Of a stretch of DNA of 64,000 bases, positions 22,601 through 35,763 are shown one piece after another; the first letter of the stretch is position 1, and the number at the start of each line of letters is the position of its first letter. The translations under genes were made by a program, and so were the position numbers. A model generated the notes under the pieces. The model searched no databases. It saw nothing but the letters and a program-made list of their open reading frames with translations, and was not told the DNA's origin. The stretch comes from Phoronis australis (Eukaryota; Phoronida; Phoronidae): the NCBI GenBank assembly GCA_002633005.1, contig NMRA01000291.1, forward strand, positions 99,457 through 163,456, given 5' to 3'.

Positions 22601-25600
22601 CCGTTGTATGCCATTTTGAAAATTTAGCAGCAAAGTGGACACATTTGGATAACTTCTCCATAGGAACGAACGGTGAAGAATCGTATGGACAATTACTTCA
22701 GAGTGGACAGTGCCTATCTGAGAAATTCAAGACAGGTGAAAGAGGAATGTAGAGTGGAAACACCATCAAGCTCAGCTAGGTGGGTGGAGATAAAATCTTA
22801 TTTTAAAATTTTAATCATAATTGCAGCATTAACAACTAAATGTTTCTTGTTGAAATTCTATTTATTAATGTCCTTATGCAGTCTAACTATTCCTTGCATT
22901 AACCATTTGACATATTGCTTCAAATTTTTATAATTAAAATTGTACTGTGAAAATTAACCTTGTGGTGTAAGATAATTAGAAATGGCCCATGTAAATGTGG
23001 GTTAACATACTTTAGTTTCCAGATAGTACATATAGTGTGAAGATCACTTCTATAATTTCTTATTTTTGTCATTACGGAATAACATGAACACAAAGCACAG
23101 GCTGTTTTGTATATTCAGAGGCACACATAAATGAGAAAAATTTTGCATTCAGTATTATTATAGAGACGTTTAGTGAATGTATGTCTGGCACTATTTTGAC
23201 ACTACTTGGACCCAGAAATAGGAATAGAAATGAACAGTCACATCACATTGTATTTGCACATTTCTATTCCTATTCAGTGACCACGTGGCATTTTAGTACT
23301 TGAAATTTGTTTAAAAGTTTTGTGCTATTGTTCATCGGGGTTTCCAAAAATGGTTGCGCCCATTGTGTGCTCCCAGTGAGTTGAGGATTATGACTGACCA
23401 AGCCCTGGTAATATATTACACAGCTCTCAGTAATTTTAAATGCTATATAAACCTGTCCTGGTTTCTAATTATTTTTTGTTATTTTGGCATTTGAATTTTA
23501 TTTGACTGGGTACAGAATGTCAAATGATGCATAGTAAAAATGAAAATAATTGTGATACTAATTAAATTATCCACAATTATTGATTATTACATTTATGAAC
23601 TTACTTAACATAACACTGCTGTATTGTTTCAGATTAACATTTAAGATTTAGTCATTCACATTAACAAAGCGAGCTTACATTTGTTTTAGCTCCAGCGCAC
23701 GCTTGAAACATTCCAGTTTACCAAACATATCTAATGGACTGATCTCTAAAAGTAAATCACATGTGAAATCCAAAGAAAACTTCAACTGGGGCTTAGTTGC
23801 TTCAGCTCCAGCTTTAGATAGGTAAGTAAAATGTCACGGGCAGTAAAGTAGCCAAGTTTTTTGTTTTTGTAACAAAGCTTACCATTTTGTTGCCACATTT
23901 TCTGGTCACATCACTAATTACCGCACACTCTTTGAAGATGGATAGTCATGATGTAATCCATTCAGATGTAGTTACCCTGTGACTTTTGTCAGAGACATGC
24001 TTCATCTGTCAGTCAATGTTTTTGCTTGTTAAATTGTAATCAAGACAACTTTGGTTTAATTTCCTGGTGTTCCTTGATGTTATTTTTGCATTTTCTTATG
24101 AGAAATGGTTTGCAGACATTTCTCATTCTAAGTTGAATTAAAGTTTAGGAATTTTTTATTAATTTATTTACAGTAATCAATTTAGCTCAGCCTTCAGAAT
24201 ACTTTGCAAACATGAGACAAAGTGGACCATGAAATGCTCTATGCTGCTATCTTGTAATGATCCATCTTGTAATTTATAATTTCTTTGGCTTTAGATTTAT
24301 AGAAATGCCTGTTCGCCGGCACATGCAGACACATCCATCAGAAGAAGCAAAGCCGGCAAGTGCTGAGAGAGTTAAGTCTAATTCCAGCAGAAGGGGTCAC
24401 TTGTCATGGGGTCGAAGTCGGTCAATGTCTCCAGTTATTCAGCCACCAAACTTGCCAAAGAATGCTCAACTACTTTTGCATTGGTTTACTAAGTGCTGGA
24501 ATGGTTAGTAAAATTTGTTTAAATACATCACAGCTGCCTCTGTCTTTTGCTTGTCTGTTTTGTTGTAATGAATTTAGTGAATGTTTTTACTGCAGTAGCA
24601 TGTCTTACATTATGAAAACTTGAGACAACCATTTTGCAAAACGTTTTTGTGTAGGTTTGTATATCCCTTTCTTCCTGATGGCCGAAGTTGTTGATGCGTC
24701 AACACCTTCTTTGCAGGTCAAGAGGGTGCCCTAGTTTTAAAGAAATTGGCAAAGCTCTCTTCATGGAAAAATGACAATTTATTAGCAATTCGATTTCATT
24801 TTTTGATGCCTTCAAGTTATATGATGAAATCAGCATCATGTGCACATTCTCATCAACTTTTCTTCAACTGTTGTCTGCCTTTTACCTACTTTCACTGCTT
24901 GTTGTTCAGGATTTTCACCTTAAAACAAAAAACTAGCTGAATTTAAATCAAATATGAACTAGGTGAAATTGATGACATATTGTCAGTCTATTTTGCAATT
25001 ATATGAAATTACTCTATGGTCACATTTGTTTTCCCCGAAATAGTTACCAAAGTCATATTTAAATATGGTGTTACACCATGTTTGAAAATTCCATGCCATT
25101 TTTGGAAAGAGCCATTTTTGAAATTTCTGAGAATGTTGAGCCATGTTTGAAAAGCTTAGTTTTGTCTGTTTAACAAGATAAATGATGGAACTAGTGTTGC
25201 ATTGTGATAATTACATTATGCTCTTTCTGTAAAAATAATATTGACATGTGTAAATGTAATTATTTCTGTGATTAGAAGAAAGGGTGATTACGACTCTAAA
25301 ACCTGGCGCACTAATTAATACCATGTTTATATTTTTATTGAGGAGAAGCCATAGTTCTGTATTTCAAAGTTTTCCATTTTTCTGGTTATGTTTTGCTATC
25401 GTTCAATTGCATTTTTATTTTTAATTTCTCTATTTCTGAGGACTTAGTATATAACATTGTTCACTTTCAGATGTTCAACGAAATGAGTTCCTTCACAAGC
25501 TGGTGTTGAAACTAGATGCCAGACAATACTACTTTATTGCAACATTTTTAGTGGTAAGTTTGCTGAATGATATCTTACTCGTTATACCTGGTTTGGCCAA

Positions 25601-28600
25601 TTACAATTAGTTGTGGGTGTAACTTGATATCTTTGTGAAATTGCCAAACGAGCTGTATCAGAAAAATAATAAACTGTAGTTGTTGTATTTGCATGGCCTG
25701 TGATCACCAGATGTGACATCAGAATGCCAGAAACTGAAGACTTGTTAGAAATTGTTAAGTATATATATATAAAACATGTTTACAATATGTCTGGTGTTTA
25801 AATGACATATCGTTATTTTATCATTAATTTTGTCAATAACTTTGTTTCTTTTTTGAAATATTGCCTCCATTCAAATATCTTTACAACTTATAAACTTCTT
25901 CAGGTGAAAAATTACAAGGACTTTTTAACTGGCCTGCCACTGACCCTGTCCTTAGAGGTCCTCAGTTACCTGACACCCATAGAGTTGTTAACTGCAGCCA
26001 GGGTGTGCAAATCTTGGAAGAAACTGTCATACAATGGTACTCTGTGGAGGCAACACTGTCTTAAGCTAAACCCAAGTAAGTGCTTGAATTTTTTACCGAA
26101 TTTTGTTTTGTATTGCTCTTCAGCTATTTGCTGTTGTTCACTTATTGTTTTGTGTTTTGTTTTGACTCACATTTTTATTCTATTTTTTAGATATAAAAGC
26201 TCCTTCAGTAGGAAAACCCAACTGGAAAAGAATTTACAAAGAAAATCTTCACCTCAAAAAGAACTGGAATACAGGCCAATACAAGATTGTCAACTTTCAA
26301 GGACACTCTCACAAGTAATTATCATCTTTACAGTCATATTATTTTTATTAAAAACCCATTTTAAAATTATTGGGACAAACGAAATGAAGTAAACATATGT
26401 CATTTATAAATTTGTCGGTTACTATTATCACTGGTGTATTGATGGGAGTTATTTTGAGCTTGAGAAATTTGTGTAAACGTGAGTGTCTATGAAAACGACA
26501 TTTTGGTTTCTGCTGGTCTTTGATTCCTTCAGGTATAAAGACTGATCTTCAAATATCTTGCTATATACCACTAAAACTTGCATTACCTGACTGTGTTACA
26601 GAAGTGGATATGTGACGTGTATGCCCAAGTGGCTGGGTATGGTCACCATGCTGGTATTGTTTTCGTAGAGTTTTGTATTTGCTCATGGAATTCCTGTCAC
26701 TACAATGGATGGATAGTTAATTTAATTTTCGCCCACACCATTGCAGAGTATTGTGCGTCACAATAGACGGGAAACATTTAGCTAGCGGAAGTATGGATAA
26801 AACAATACGCATCTGGGACATCAGAAATGGCCGACTGCTCAACACGCTCAAAGGTCATTTGAAGGGCGTCTGGTGTTTGCAGTTTTTCACAAACAGTTTA
26901 CTTGTCAGTGGATCGTACGATGGTACCATCAAGGTATGTATTAATGGAGTCAGCTGGAGGCACTGATGTGCTCTTGTAAACTGAGAATTGTATTACAAAA
27001 TTTTGTTTTTGATAAGTAATTAATTGAATCAATCAGTAGAGGGTGAATTGATTTTGTCATATGCGTGGTTTTTCTGAAAATTTGTATTCTTACCTAACCC
27101 GATTTTTCATGTGTTATTTTACAAAAAAAATAGAATTAGTATTTAATATTCCTTTTCTGCACTTTAATGACCTCCCACTTTCGCAGTGTTTATGACTGTT
27201 ACAAATTCATTTATGGTGGTTTTGTTAATGTGAGACAATTATGTCAAAAGTCAATTTTTCACAATTTTTCAATTATTGTTTGAAAGAATTTCCATACTTT
27301 TAGACAGTGTTCATGAACATTTCTTAATGTCCTAAGATTCTGACTAAATTTGTTATGCACATAGCTTGCAATCTTTAAAATAGTATGTGTAATAATTTTC
27401 AGTGTCATAAATTAAGGACTTTCTGTCATAAATTCATTTGGGCTCATCTGTCTCGTGTTTCTCTTCTTTTCTTCTTCAGAACTCTTTCTCAACTCTGTGA
27501 CACTCCCTCTCCTTACCCGCTCTTCCTGTGTATCTCTTGTCATTGAGGTGTGTAAACTGTTCCGTTTTGCGTTTTGTTCTTACATTCTGTAATCTGTTTG
27601 CAGTCTTTAAAACCGTGCCTAACAGAATATTTGTGCATAGATTAATTATATGTTAGCATTCTCTTTCCCTTCTGGCTGCTGTTTATTTAATCATTTGTCT
27701 GTGTAGGATCAAACAATTTTCAGGTGAACAGTAACAGGCATTTAAAGAAGAAAATCCTGAAAATAAGTTTCGTTGGGATATACTGAAGATTATCTGAAAT
27801 GTTTAGTATTGCCATGACATGTTTTGCAATATAAATTTTTGTTAGTTTTTGCGTTTGTGCATGTGCTTGAATATATAGTTGCGTTTGACACAATTATTCA
27901 GTGGTCCTTGGAATAAAAGTGTTGCCCTCAGTGGTAAGCCTTGTGTAATATTTCTTTTCCATGTTTTTTTATTTTTCAGGTGTGGAACCTGAGAACCTGG
28001 TCTACTGCTCGTACATTATTCGGTCACGATGGTCCAGTCTGGACTATAACCAGACGCAGCAATATTTTGGTGTCAGGATCTCAGGATAAAACTGTAAGCA
28101 GATGTCACCTACATTCGTTAATATAGCTATAAATCAAAATTTGCAGAATATGTGACAGTTATATTTGTTTATTACTTTAATGGATGCTTGTTCAAGTTTA
28201 ATAATCGGTCATCCGACTATCAGGTGATAACCTAGAGCCATTACAATGATGCATAAAAAGATGGTTTTATTTAAAGACTGGTTATGTCTTATCTTTAAAA
28301 ATAAAAAGAGTCAAAGCTAACAATTACCACAAAAGGTCACAAAAAATTACAACCCACTCATGTTCAAGCCAATAGTTAATATGCCAAACTATGGGAGGCG
28401 CCAGGGGAACAGAGCTAGCATGTGATGCACCCCTGTGCGCTGCTCGTTCATCACGTTTTTAAAGTGTTATAAGCAATATCTTCACCCCATGGGTATCATT
28501 CCCAATATGCTGAAAACAACACCCATAGGTTGAGGCAAGGCTGCTTCTAACCTATTCTGACAGCTATATCTGCAAGCCAATGTACTCGACTAACTTGCTG

Positions 28601-31053
28601 TGGAATATCTGAGCTACCACCTTAGGTTTTTCTTTGCATGATCTGCTATTGTGGGTATTTTTCACACAAATTTAGGTCACACCTGTTGTCACAAACACTC
28701 TGTTAAGGATTTTCTGTTGTGTTGGATTTTCTTATGGAAAATAAATAGCTGTGCAGATTTTCCCCTCAGTTTTATCGTGCCTTTGGTCAATGATATGTGA
28801 TTAGATAATAACATTTTTGTAATTGTAGGCTAAAATCTGGGACATCAACAGGTGTCTGCTATTGTTTACCTTGATCGGTCACTCTGCTGCTGTGTTTGCT
28901 GTTGACATTACAGAGAATGGTCAAACTATTTTGACAGGCTCTGCAGACAGAGTAAGTAGGCTGCATCTGAGGCACAATCATTAGCAAGTAGCCTTATTCA
29001 TGTAACCATGACTGCTGTATTTTGAGACATGATTTTGCTTTTTCAATAGTGTTTTTCAGCATTCAGAAACCCTACATTGTGATGAAGTCTGCTTTAGGCA
29101 CTAGGTACTAGCTCAATTTTGTTCTGTATGTGAGAGAACAAAGTAAAAATTGTCTGTTTACAAGATAAGGATTTAAATTAATGGTTTGCAGATAAAAACA
29201 AATCACATTCTGTCTTTTTTTAAGTTACTTACAATTGTGTTTGGGATTACGTTTTATTTTTTTGTTGCATAAGTTCACTTTCTGCAATTACATACATGTT
29301 TTGTGTTGACCTATAGGTTGTAATTGGGTGTAAAAGTTAACCAACTCATGAAATCGGAACCTAGAGTTTACATCTGTGTGCATTATAAGTAACACTTGAC
29401 CATTTGCAAGAATGTGGTCTATGCATACTATGATTGCGTTTTTCAGTCAGTTCGTCTGTGGGAGGGAGAGACAGGGCATTGTATGAAGGTGATCTGGGCC
29501 AGTCCCAGCACGTCTATAGTTTCACTGAGCTGCAGCAAAGGCTACTTTGCTTGTACATACGGTCAAACTATTGCTCTGTATAAGATCGATGGAGCCAAGC
29601 TGTTGAACACATATAATGAACACCAGAAAAGGTAATTGAACTGTTTAACTGTTGAAAAATGCATTTGACTGTACAGCGTGCAACTTATGTTTACCTCATA
29701 TTGCAGTTACAATCGTAACAGAGAAGATAACTGGAGACCCCCACATGCTGAAAGTCTCCCATATAAAAGAACTAACCAGCTCAGATCAAAAATTTTTCGC
29801 CTTGCACTCTGACATCGGTTGACTCTTTGTTGCAGTGTAGCTACATACACATGTTATTACAGATAAATACTGGGAGAGTGTTAATTCATGACTAGAAAAT
29901 AAACAAAAAGTTGTACTGCCAATTTATTCTGGGTCTGTTGAGGACCAGTTTTGCAGTACAGTTAAATAATTATGACAAAGCCACTGCGGCTTTGACATAG
30001 TGTATTTCTTTTCATTTAGTGATCACAAAGTTAATATTTTGTTTTTGCTCTTCATCCATGGTTTTTTTCTTTAAGGATTGAGGCCATTCAACTCAAAATC
30101 ACTGACCCAGCCAAATGTGAAGGTCAAATGGTCAGTGCTGGACAGGATGGGACTGTGAAGTATTGGAATGTGCAAGAGTAAGTATACCTCAGGTTAGACA
30201 CAAACATTGTTATAATGTTGTATCACCATAAAATGGTATTTTGAGATTAAATATAACGTGGAATTTGAGAATTGCCAGGAATCTTTAGGATTAGAGAAAT
30301 ACTCTTGTCGACTTTTAAGTTTTAAAAAATGAACTATGTACAGAACATTTGGCATTGATCATATTCTGATCGATAGCTATAAACTATGCTTAAGGTTTTG
30401 TGTAATCATATCTATGTTTCTGCCAAAAATCTACAAAACTAGTGTATTTAGCACAGTAAAAGTATACACATTCTGAAAGCAGAAAGCCTGATTCTCAATA
30501 TTATATGAATCTACCATTGATTGGGTCACGTGACCATCTACTTTTAATAAAATTAAGAGAAATATACATATAAAATATTGGTGTCAGTCACATTAACTTT
30601 CTTCTGATATATTAGTTCAAAATTACATCTCAAAAAGGGGGTTACACTTTTCTAACCTATTGTTTCATGTTGATTTATGTAGTGGGTAATTTGTTTTCAA
30701 AAAGTACAAAAGTACCAGACTAAAGTCTTTAATATTATCTTGCACAAAAGTGGGACATTTTAAAAGCAATTTTAGCAGCACTTTGGAGAACAGTGCAGCT
30801 GATTAGCCATTTATGAAAAGAGATGTTTTGAAGTTATCCAAACTTTGACATTTTCAAGGTTACATGTAATATTTACTTCATTAATAGCAAAACTTGTACA
30901 TTTTATTTCCTATTTCATTGCAGAGTAAAAAACAGCATACAGACGTTTGTTTGCCACAAGGGGGAGCCAGTCAACTGCATTGCTTTTGACGAGATGAGGA
31001 TTGCCACAGCATCCAGTGATAATAAAATAAAAGTCATGAATTTCAATGTATAG
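16612..31053 (+). CDS. F-box/WD40-repeat protein, predicted SCF ubiquitin ligase substrate receptor
   Basis: Fourteen coding exons: 16612-16776, 21676-21846, 22664-22779, 23690-23821, 24295-24503, 25471-25553, 25904-26075, 26191-26314, 26747-26933, 27980-28093, 28829-28951, 29447-29631, 30076-30177 and 30924-31053. All phases match, giving 670 residues. The F-box (about 298-345, starting DFLTGLPLTLSLEVLSYL) would bind Skp1. Seven WD40 blades follow from about 385 to the end, with repeat ends such as TIRIWDI, KIWDI, VRLWEG and VKYWNV, forming a substrate-binding propeller. Residues about 256-299, just before the F-box, resemble the D domain of beta-TrCP, FBXW7 and FBXW2. A second, collinear copy lies at about 45-88. 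Between them is a Ser/Arg-rich linker (RSRSMSP). The closest human relative cannot be fixed by eye. Domain calls are firm; cellular substrates are unknown. Confidence 0.92.
17501..17738 (+). repeat. Dispersed repeat, copy B
   Basis: This matches 4848-5104 in the same orientation with moderate divergence. It sits in the first intron of the F-box/WD40 gene and ends about 26 bp before the 485-bp MITE. Confidence 0.6.
17765..18249. mobile_element. 485-bp MITE with CAGGGCTTGGAAT ends and a 6-bp TSD
   Basis: The inverted ends CAGGGCTTGGAAT (17765) and ATTCCAAGCCCTG (ending 18249) match exactly. The element is bounded on both sides by TTCATT (17759-17764 and 18250-18255), a perfect 6-bp target duplication. 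TTCCGC/GCGGAA motifs recur inside. No transposase frame is present. The end sequence resembles hAT-type CAGGG termini, but hAT normally duplicates 8 bp. Confidence 0.8.
18427..19691 (+). pseudogene. THAP11-like gene remnant, frameshifted and split by an insertion
   Basis: The first part (18427-18619) encodes a THAP domain start: GYTCCVPGC, SLYVFP, LREKWINNI and KGKFSAF, closest in order to vertebrate THAP11. The second half of the zinc module appears from 19387 as CSEHFPGGKKT followed by IPTEFSL, in a different frame from the first part once the 750-bp insertion is removed. A second frame change is needed near 19525 to reach the tail. The tail contains DHSY, which fits the HCF-1-binding D/E-H-x-Y motif, and ends KMKHGF. 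At least two frameshifts plus the insertion make it non-functional. Origin from a THAP-type transposase is an alternative. Confidence 0.65.
18620..19369. mobile_element. 750-bp non-autonomous element with a 9-bp target duplication
   Basis: GGGGCCATC occurs immediately left (18611-18619) and right (19370-19378) of this block. The termini carry inverted TAGGCAA/TTGCCTA, with a further imperfect inverted match (AGGGGC....TAC.TCC) about 30 nt inside each end. A 9-bp duplication fits Mutator-like elements best, though an 8-bp duplication plus one shared base is possible. The block splits the THAP pseudogene within its zinc-binding domain. Confidence 0.7.
23217..23274. repeat. Short hairpin: 16-bp inverted repeat
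   Basis: AATAGGAATAGAAATG (23217-23232) and its exact complement (23259-23274) are separated by 26 nt, in an intron of the F-box/WD40 gene. No function is apparent. Confidence 0.6.
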
Positions 31054-33815
31054 AGCCATTGATACAGACCCTTTGAGTCTCTGTTGGTTGATGTGGCCAT
31101 AAGCAGTGTCTTGCAAGTTAAACTCCAATGCAGCACTAATTGGGTCAAACTGGAATAAATCGAGTACTCAGTGAAGAATGCATTTAAGCAATCAATGAAC
31201 TCGGTTTGGTCCTTGGTTTTATCATTGTGTAATTAGAAATGCTGACTTGCCGTATTGAAAAAGAAAAGAAAAGGTTCCACCCCAAACTGTGTACCAGAGA
31301 TTGCACTGCGTGGAGGTTTGAGGGACGCAAAACTTTTTGTGATTTCACCTAGAGCTGGTTTTGTCACATTTCTTCAGATGTACCATTAGTACCTGTACAT
31401 TGCACATTCAACTAATACAAATCCTTATTGTGGATGTGGATATAAATTTATACTGTGACTCCATGTGGCCAGTCGTTCCCCACAGTTGCCTTGCAATTCT
31501 CCTAAAAAATTAATCATGCTCACTGACCAAGCAGATTTTTGTAAAGACTTTTTCAAAATTGCACTGAACTGTTAAGCAATGACAAGGGTAACAGCATTAT
31601 TATATTTTATTTCAAATCAACTATAAGCCCCCCTTCCATCACAAGAAACAAATTTAGATTTGGACAGGACCACATACCGTTATGAAATTTTTCTCATATT
31701 TTTCCGTAGCCAAACTTAACATGATTTCAAGCGTCAAAGGATCTGATATTTTGTTGTTCCATGAGCACAGGCTCAGTAAGTTGTCCTTTCATATCCTGCC
31801 ATTTTGTTTGCCAAGAATGGTCTCAAGGAATGAAAAAATGACAGTGCACTTCCCACTTGACTAGTTTTTAAACGTTAATTTCTCTAAATCAAAAATTTGC
31901 TTCTTGGACAGAACGCGGGATTATAACTACTTTGATTATTAAAGGGAGCATTAGCCATGTTATGGCACTTGTGGAGCTTCGTTTCCTTTTTAACTGTTAA
32001 ATTTTCCACAATATTTCGAGTTTGCTTGTCTAATGCAAAACCAGAGTTTGTACAATTACTGAATAGAGAATTTTATGAGATTCAGCATTTTGTTGTACTT
32101 AAGTGGTTATTTTGTCTGATTAGTAGCAAATTAAAGTTGAAGAATCAGGGCTGGCATATATGAAACTTTCATGTTATATATTATTGATCTTGGTGTGGAA
32201 CATTAGTAGCATTTATAGTAATGTGACATGCTGTATCATAGGTAATGCCTGGGGACACCTCCGAAAAAAATCAACTAGCATGCAGTTTTCAGGCTTACAC
32301 AGACATTTTCCAAGAAAAATCCTGGTTGTTCTCCGTTACAACAACCTAGATCCATCACTGATGATGTTTCATTGTTTTGTCTCCCACCTTTGTGCAACCG
32401 TACACTGGGCTGTTGCTTTATTTGCAATTACTGCTGTGAAATTCATACTGTCAATTTTTAGTGACAGACATATCAAAGAATGAATACATTTATTCCCTGG
32501 CGTGGATACTATTAGGTCAAAGTCACAACCCAAAATTAACTCTCCTTTTGTGGAGATAGTAAAAAGCATTGGATGTGGCTCTTGTACTACACTTTGCTCA
32601 CCAATGATAAACAAAGTAAAGGAATAATGGTATACATAAATAACAATGTATCACAAGTTTGTGCAACAGTCTTGATTATTTGCTCATTATTACTTCCGTT
32701 TGCTCTTTACAATTTTTTTCAAGAATCAAGTTTTGTCATGTTTGTATTTTAGTGCTCATGTTTGTCTGGTAAAATCTCACCAATTTTGGACTAAAATAAT
32801 TGCCAAAATTCCTCATATCAGTTTTGCAAGGTCTTCTTATACATTTGTGAGTACCGGGTACCCAAAAATTTTCAAAATTTTGTGTGATAGTAGATATCAC
32901 ATCGAAACTTGAACACTGAAAGCATAATTTTGTGCTAAAATGAGAAAATAAATTTCAGCTGTCTGCTATATTGTGTCCTAAATTGGTGAGGTTTTATCAT
33001 ATCTATGTTGTTTGTATGTTCGTTTAAGTAAATATGCTAATGCCCATTGATTATCAATTTCTAGCTATATTAGGCTTCTCTTGTTCCTGTTAAAAAGCCA
33101 AGTTTCATATTTTAGACTTCTTGGTATGACTTGTGATGGTCTAGTATGTAAAGAAGTAAACAAATTCATTTTTCTCTAGCACTTTTTGGTTCCTCAGTCA
33201 CTGCAGTTATTTTGTGTTAATGGTATTTTGCTTTAAATCTACTGTGTGAGTTTTCTGCTGATGATGAAACTCTTTGTTTCAGTTAAATGGTCTTTCCAGT
33301 TCTTAAGTTTTACACTTGTACTATGTTTTATGTCATTTCTGCTGAATGGTATTAAAGATATTTTTGTGTACAGTCTTATACTCTTGAAACAAATGTTGTG
33401 ACATTTATAAAACGACAGAATCAAGGTATTGTCATTTTTAAGTAAAACGCATCTTTTTGTTTTTACAGTATTCACCATGTGTGTTTAAATACAATTGGGA
33501 TGCATTTTGAAAAAATCAAGGCTCATCTCGTTTATTATTGAGACTGTGAAGTTGTTATTTGGTTAACTTCATCTTTCAAGGTGGCTTGGGCATGTGAAAT
33601 GTTTGTGATGCCTGAGAGAGTTAAAAAAGATTTTGCACTACTGTATGCACGTTATTAGTAGACCCATACCACTGTAAGTAAAGTTGCACCTATACGTGGA
33701 ATTGGACGTGTGCACCTATATGTAAATCATTTGGGTAATACCAGACAAGTACGTTTTAAAACGTGGTATAGCGGTGTGATTAATCTGTGATAAAGTGGAA
33801 GGCGTTGCATATTGC
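31054..33815. other. 3' flank of the F-box/WD40 gene
   Basis: An AATAAA at 31154-31159, about 100 nt past the stop, is the first candidate polyadenylation signal; several others follow, for example near 32946. Beyond that the sequence is AT-rich with no recognisable gene. TTAAAGGGAGCATTAGCC near 31938 resembles the TTAAAGGAGCATGCC end of the outer transposon in the TOLLIP intron and may be a relic of a related element. Confidence 0.4.
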
Positions 33816-34092
33816 CCTGTTTAGCTGGCTGAAAACTAGAATCGAATAAAGATACAAACTTCATAAAATCGGTTTTATAATATTCTTTACCGTGATAGGA
33901 TTTTATTTGCGTTGCCATCAAGATCATGGAAACAACCAGCGCTCACAAAAACGTTTCAGAGTTTATTGGTGTTGGCGAAAATGACCTACCGGTATGTAGC
34001 CATGCGCCACCTATGACGGTAAGGAATACGTGACCGGTTTATGCCAGTAAACGACCCAATTCGATTTTCGTTTTTGATGCCTTGTAAACAGG
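33816..34092. mobile_element. MITE family M1, copy 1 (277 bp)
   Basis: The left end CCTGTTTAGCTGGCT is identical to the start of the element at 62049. The right end is a diverged inverted counterpart finishing AACAGG. Internal blocks TCATAAAAT, TATTCTT and ACCGTGA are shared with the other copy in the same order. It lies between the convergent F-box/WD40 and H1 genes. Confidence 0.65.
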
Positions 34093-35104
34093 GCTAACAC
34101 GAATGTCGAAATTTAAACGATAAATAGGAATTCATGTATATCTTCTTAAAAAATGGTAAGACTTGTTGTGAGGCTTCTGGAGGGTTGCAATGTAATTGTC
34201 ATGCTCTGCGAATCTATGCGATCTTCGCGACCAAAAGTTGGGTTGGCCTATTTTTCACGTTAGCCCTTGTAACTTCTTTTCTTTGATAATTTCAGGGAAA
34301 GGCCCGGTCTTCCTTAAAATATGTTATGTCGCATAGGCGTCCACCCGTTTCTCAAAAGTTGCAATTACTTTTGTAATCCATTTTCAGGTCAAGGGTGTAA
34401 TTAAGTTTACGCAAATAAAAATATTCGCATGCATTAAATGCTTTAAAGATTTATTTAATAAAACATTACCCTTTTATTGTACTGTACGTGTTACAAACAC
34501 AAAAATTGTACATTTAACATGCGCGCACCCAAGGGAGCTCGAGAGAAAGTGGGCAAACAGGTCCGCCTCAGAAACAAAAACTCCGCAAAAGTAGAAAACG
34601 AGACATAACTAAAAAGGCAGGAACTACCAAAATTCGGCGAATATACAATTCATAGCTCGAACGTTTTCCGTGAATCTTACTAAAAGGTCCACATTCTCAA
34701 AAATTCGAGCCCCCCATTTTATAGGCTGGGTGCGGGTATGCTGTGTGGACTTCTTCAAAATGCTACTAAGAGTAAGTTATAACGTAAAGCAATTGCTTCG
34801 GAAAGGTACAAGGCGCGTTATGCGAGACAACTGCACATTCGTAAGAGAAAGAAAACAATTATTGCGTTTACATAATTTAATGGCATTTTAAGCAAAATGA
34901 TCTACAAAGTTCACGACCATCAAATTATTGACGTAAAAATTTCAAGGATTAAAATAAAATCAAGGATACAATAAGCAGTGAAGTATAAAAACATGACAAA
35001 TGGGTATTTACAGATGAACTGTCCACATATCAATGTCACTTAGTAGGCCTACTAAAAACGAAACATTCGCACGCAATCTTTTCACAGTCGGAAATTCCCA
35101 CTTT
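34093..35104. other. 3' flank of histone H1
   Basis: No gene recognised. On the minus strand an AATAAA (plus-strand 34450-34455) lies about 650 nt past the H1 stop. No replication-type histone stem-loop was seen directly after the H1 stop, which agrees with a polyadenylated, replacement-type H1. Confidence 0.35.
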
Positions 35105-35683
35105 TCACTTTTTAGCCTTAACAGGTTTAGATTTTTTGACAGGAGACTTGGCTTTTTTTGGTTTCGCAACTTTAGCCTTGGTGGTCTTTGGCTTCTTGCT
35201 TTTCGAAGTAGATTTCTTGGATTTTGAACTTGTGGAAGATTTCTTTGTCGTTGCCTTCTTTTTGGTAGTGGTCTTTGCTTTCTTTGCTGGGGACTTAGTC
35301 TTCTTGACCAGCTTTTTTGGTGATTTTTTGGTAGACTTCTTTGCTGGCTTTTTTGGCTTAGCGGCTGACTTTTCCCCAGCTTTGAACGATCCACTTGCGC
35401 CAGTACCTTTGGATTGCTTCAGCAGGCCGCTAGTGACGCCCCTTTTCAGCGCCATCTTCAAATGAGTGTTAACAGCACTTTCATCTTTGCCAACGTTGTA
35501 ATGATCCATAATGTATTTTAGAATGGCTTGACGCGAGGAACCACCACGTTCTTTGAGTGCGGCGACTGCACCAACTATCATCTCCGCGTATTTCGGATGA
35601 GTAGGCGCTGACTTTGGTTTGGATGCCTTCTTAGTGTTCTTTTTCGCCGCAGTCGAAACGGATGCAGTTGCTGTATCGGCCAT
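35105..35683 (-). CDS. Linker histone H1, H1.0/H5-like
   Basis: Single-exon gene of 192 residues, the usual length for H1.0-type linker histones. It binds nucleosomal linker DNA in the nucleus and compacts chromatin. A short Ala/Lys/Thr-rich N-terminal tail (1-26) leads to the winged-helix globular domain (about 27-105). Diagnostic stretches are HPKYAEMIVGAV, GGSSRQAILKYI, LKMALKRGV, LLKQSKGTGASGSF. The C-terminal tail is lysine-rich with SPKK, SPAKK and SPVKK sites, which in this family are phosphorylated by cyclin-dependent kinases. The HPKY start, GSSRQ and KQ(T/S)KG-GASGSF resemble vertebrate H1.0/H5 more than replication-dependent H1, but invertebrate H1 genes can look alike. The antisense frames are by-products of the repetitive tail. 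Confidence 0.95.
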   Translation of the reverse strand: MADTATASVSTAAKKNTKKASKPKSAPTHPKYAEMIVGAVAALKERGGSSRQAILKYIMDHYNVGKDESAVNTHLKMALKRGVTSGLLKQSKGTGASGSFKAGEKSAAKPKKPAKKSTKKSPKKLVKKTKSPAKKAKTTTKKKATTKKSSTSSKSKKSTSKSKKPKTTKAKVAKPKKAKSPVKKSKPVKAKK

Positions 35684-35757
35684 TTCGAAACAATAGAAAT
35701 ATAGACTTAGCTAATTTGTCAAATGAAGAGTGAGAATTTACCAGTCCCACTCATGAA

Positions 35758-35763
35758 TTTATA
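35758..35763 (-). promoter_or_regulatory. Putative TATA box of histone H1
   Basis: On the minus strand TATAAA (within GCTATAAATTC) lies about 75 nt upstream of the H1 start codon, a suitable distance for a short 5' UTR. Confidence 0.45.

Noticed and set aside
35136-35465. Long hydrophobic frame antisense to histone H1
   Set aside because: It is the complement of the lysine-rich tail (AAG/AAA codons read as CTT/TTT) and has no independent support.
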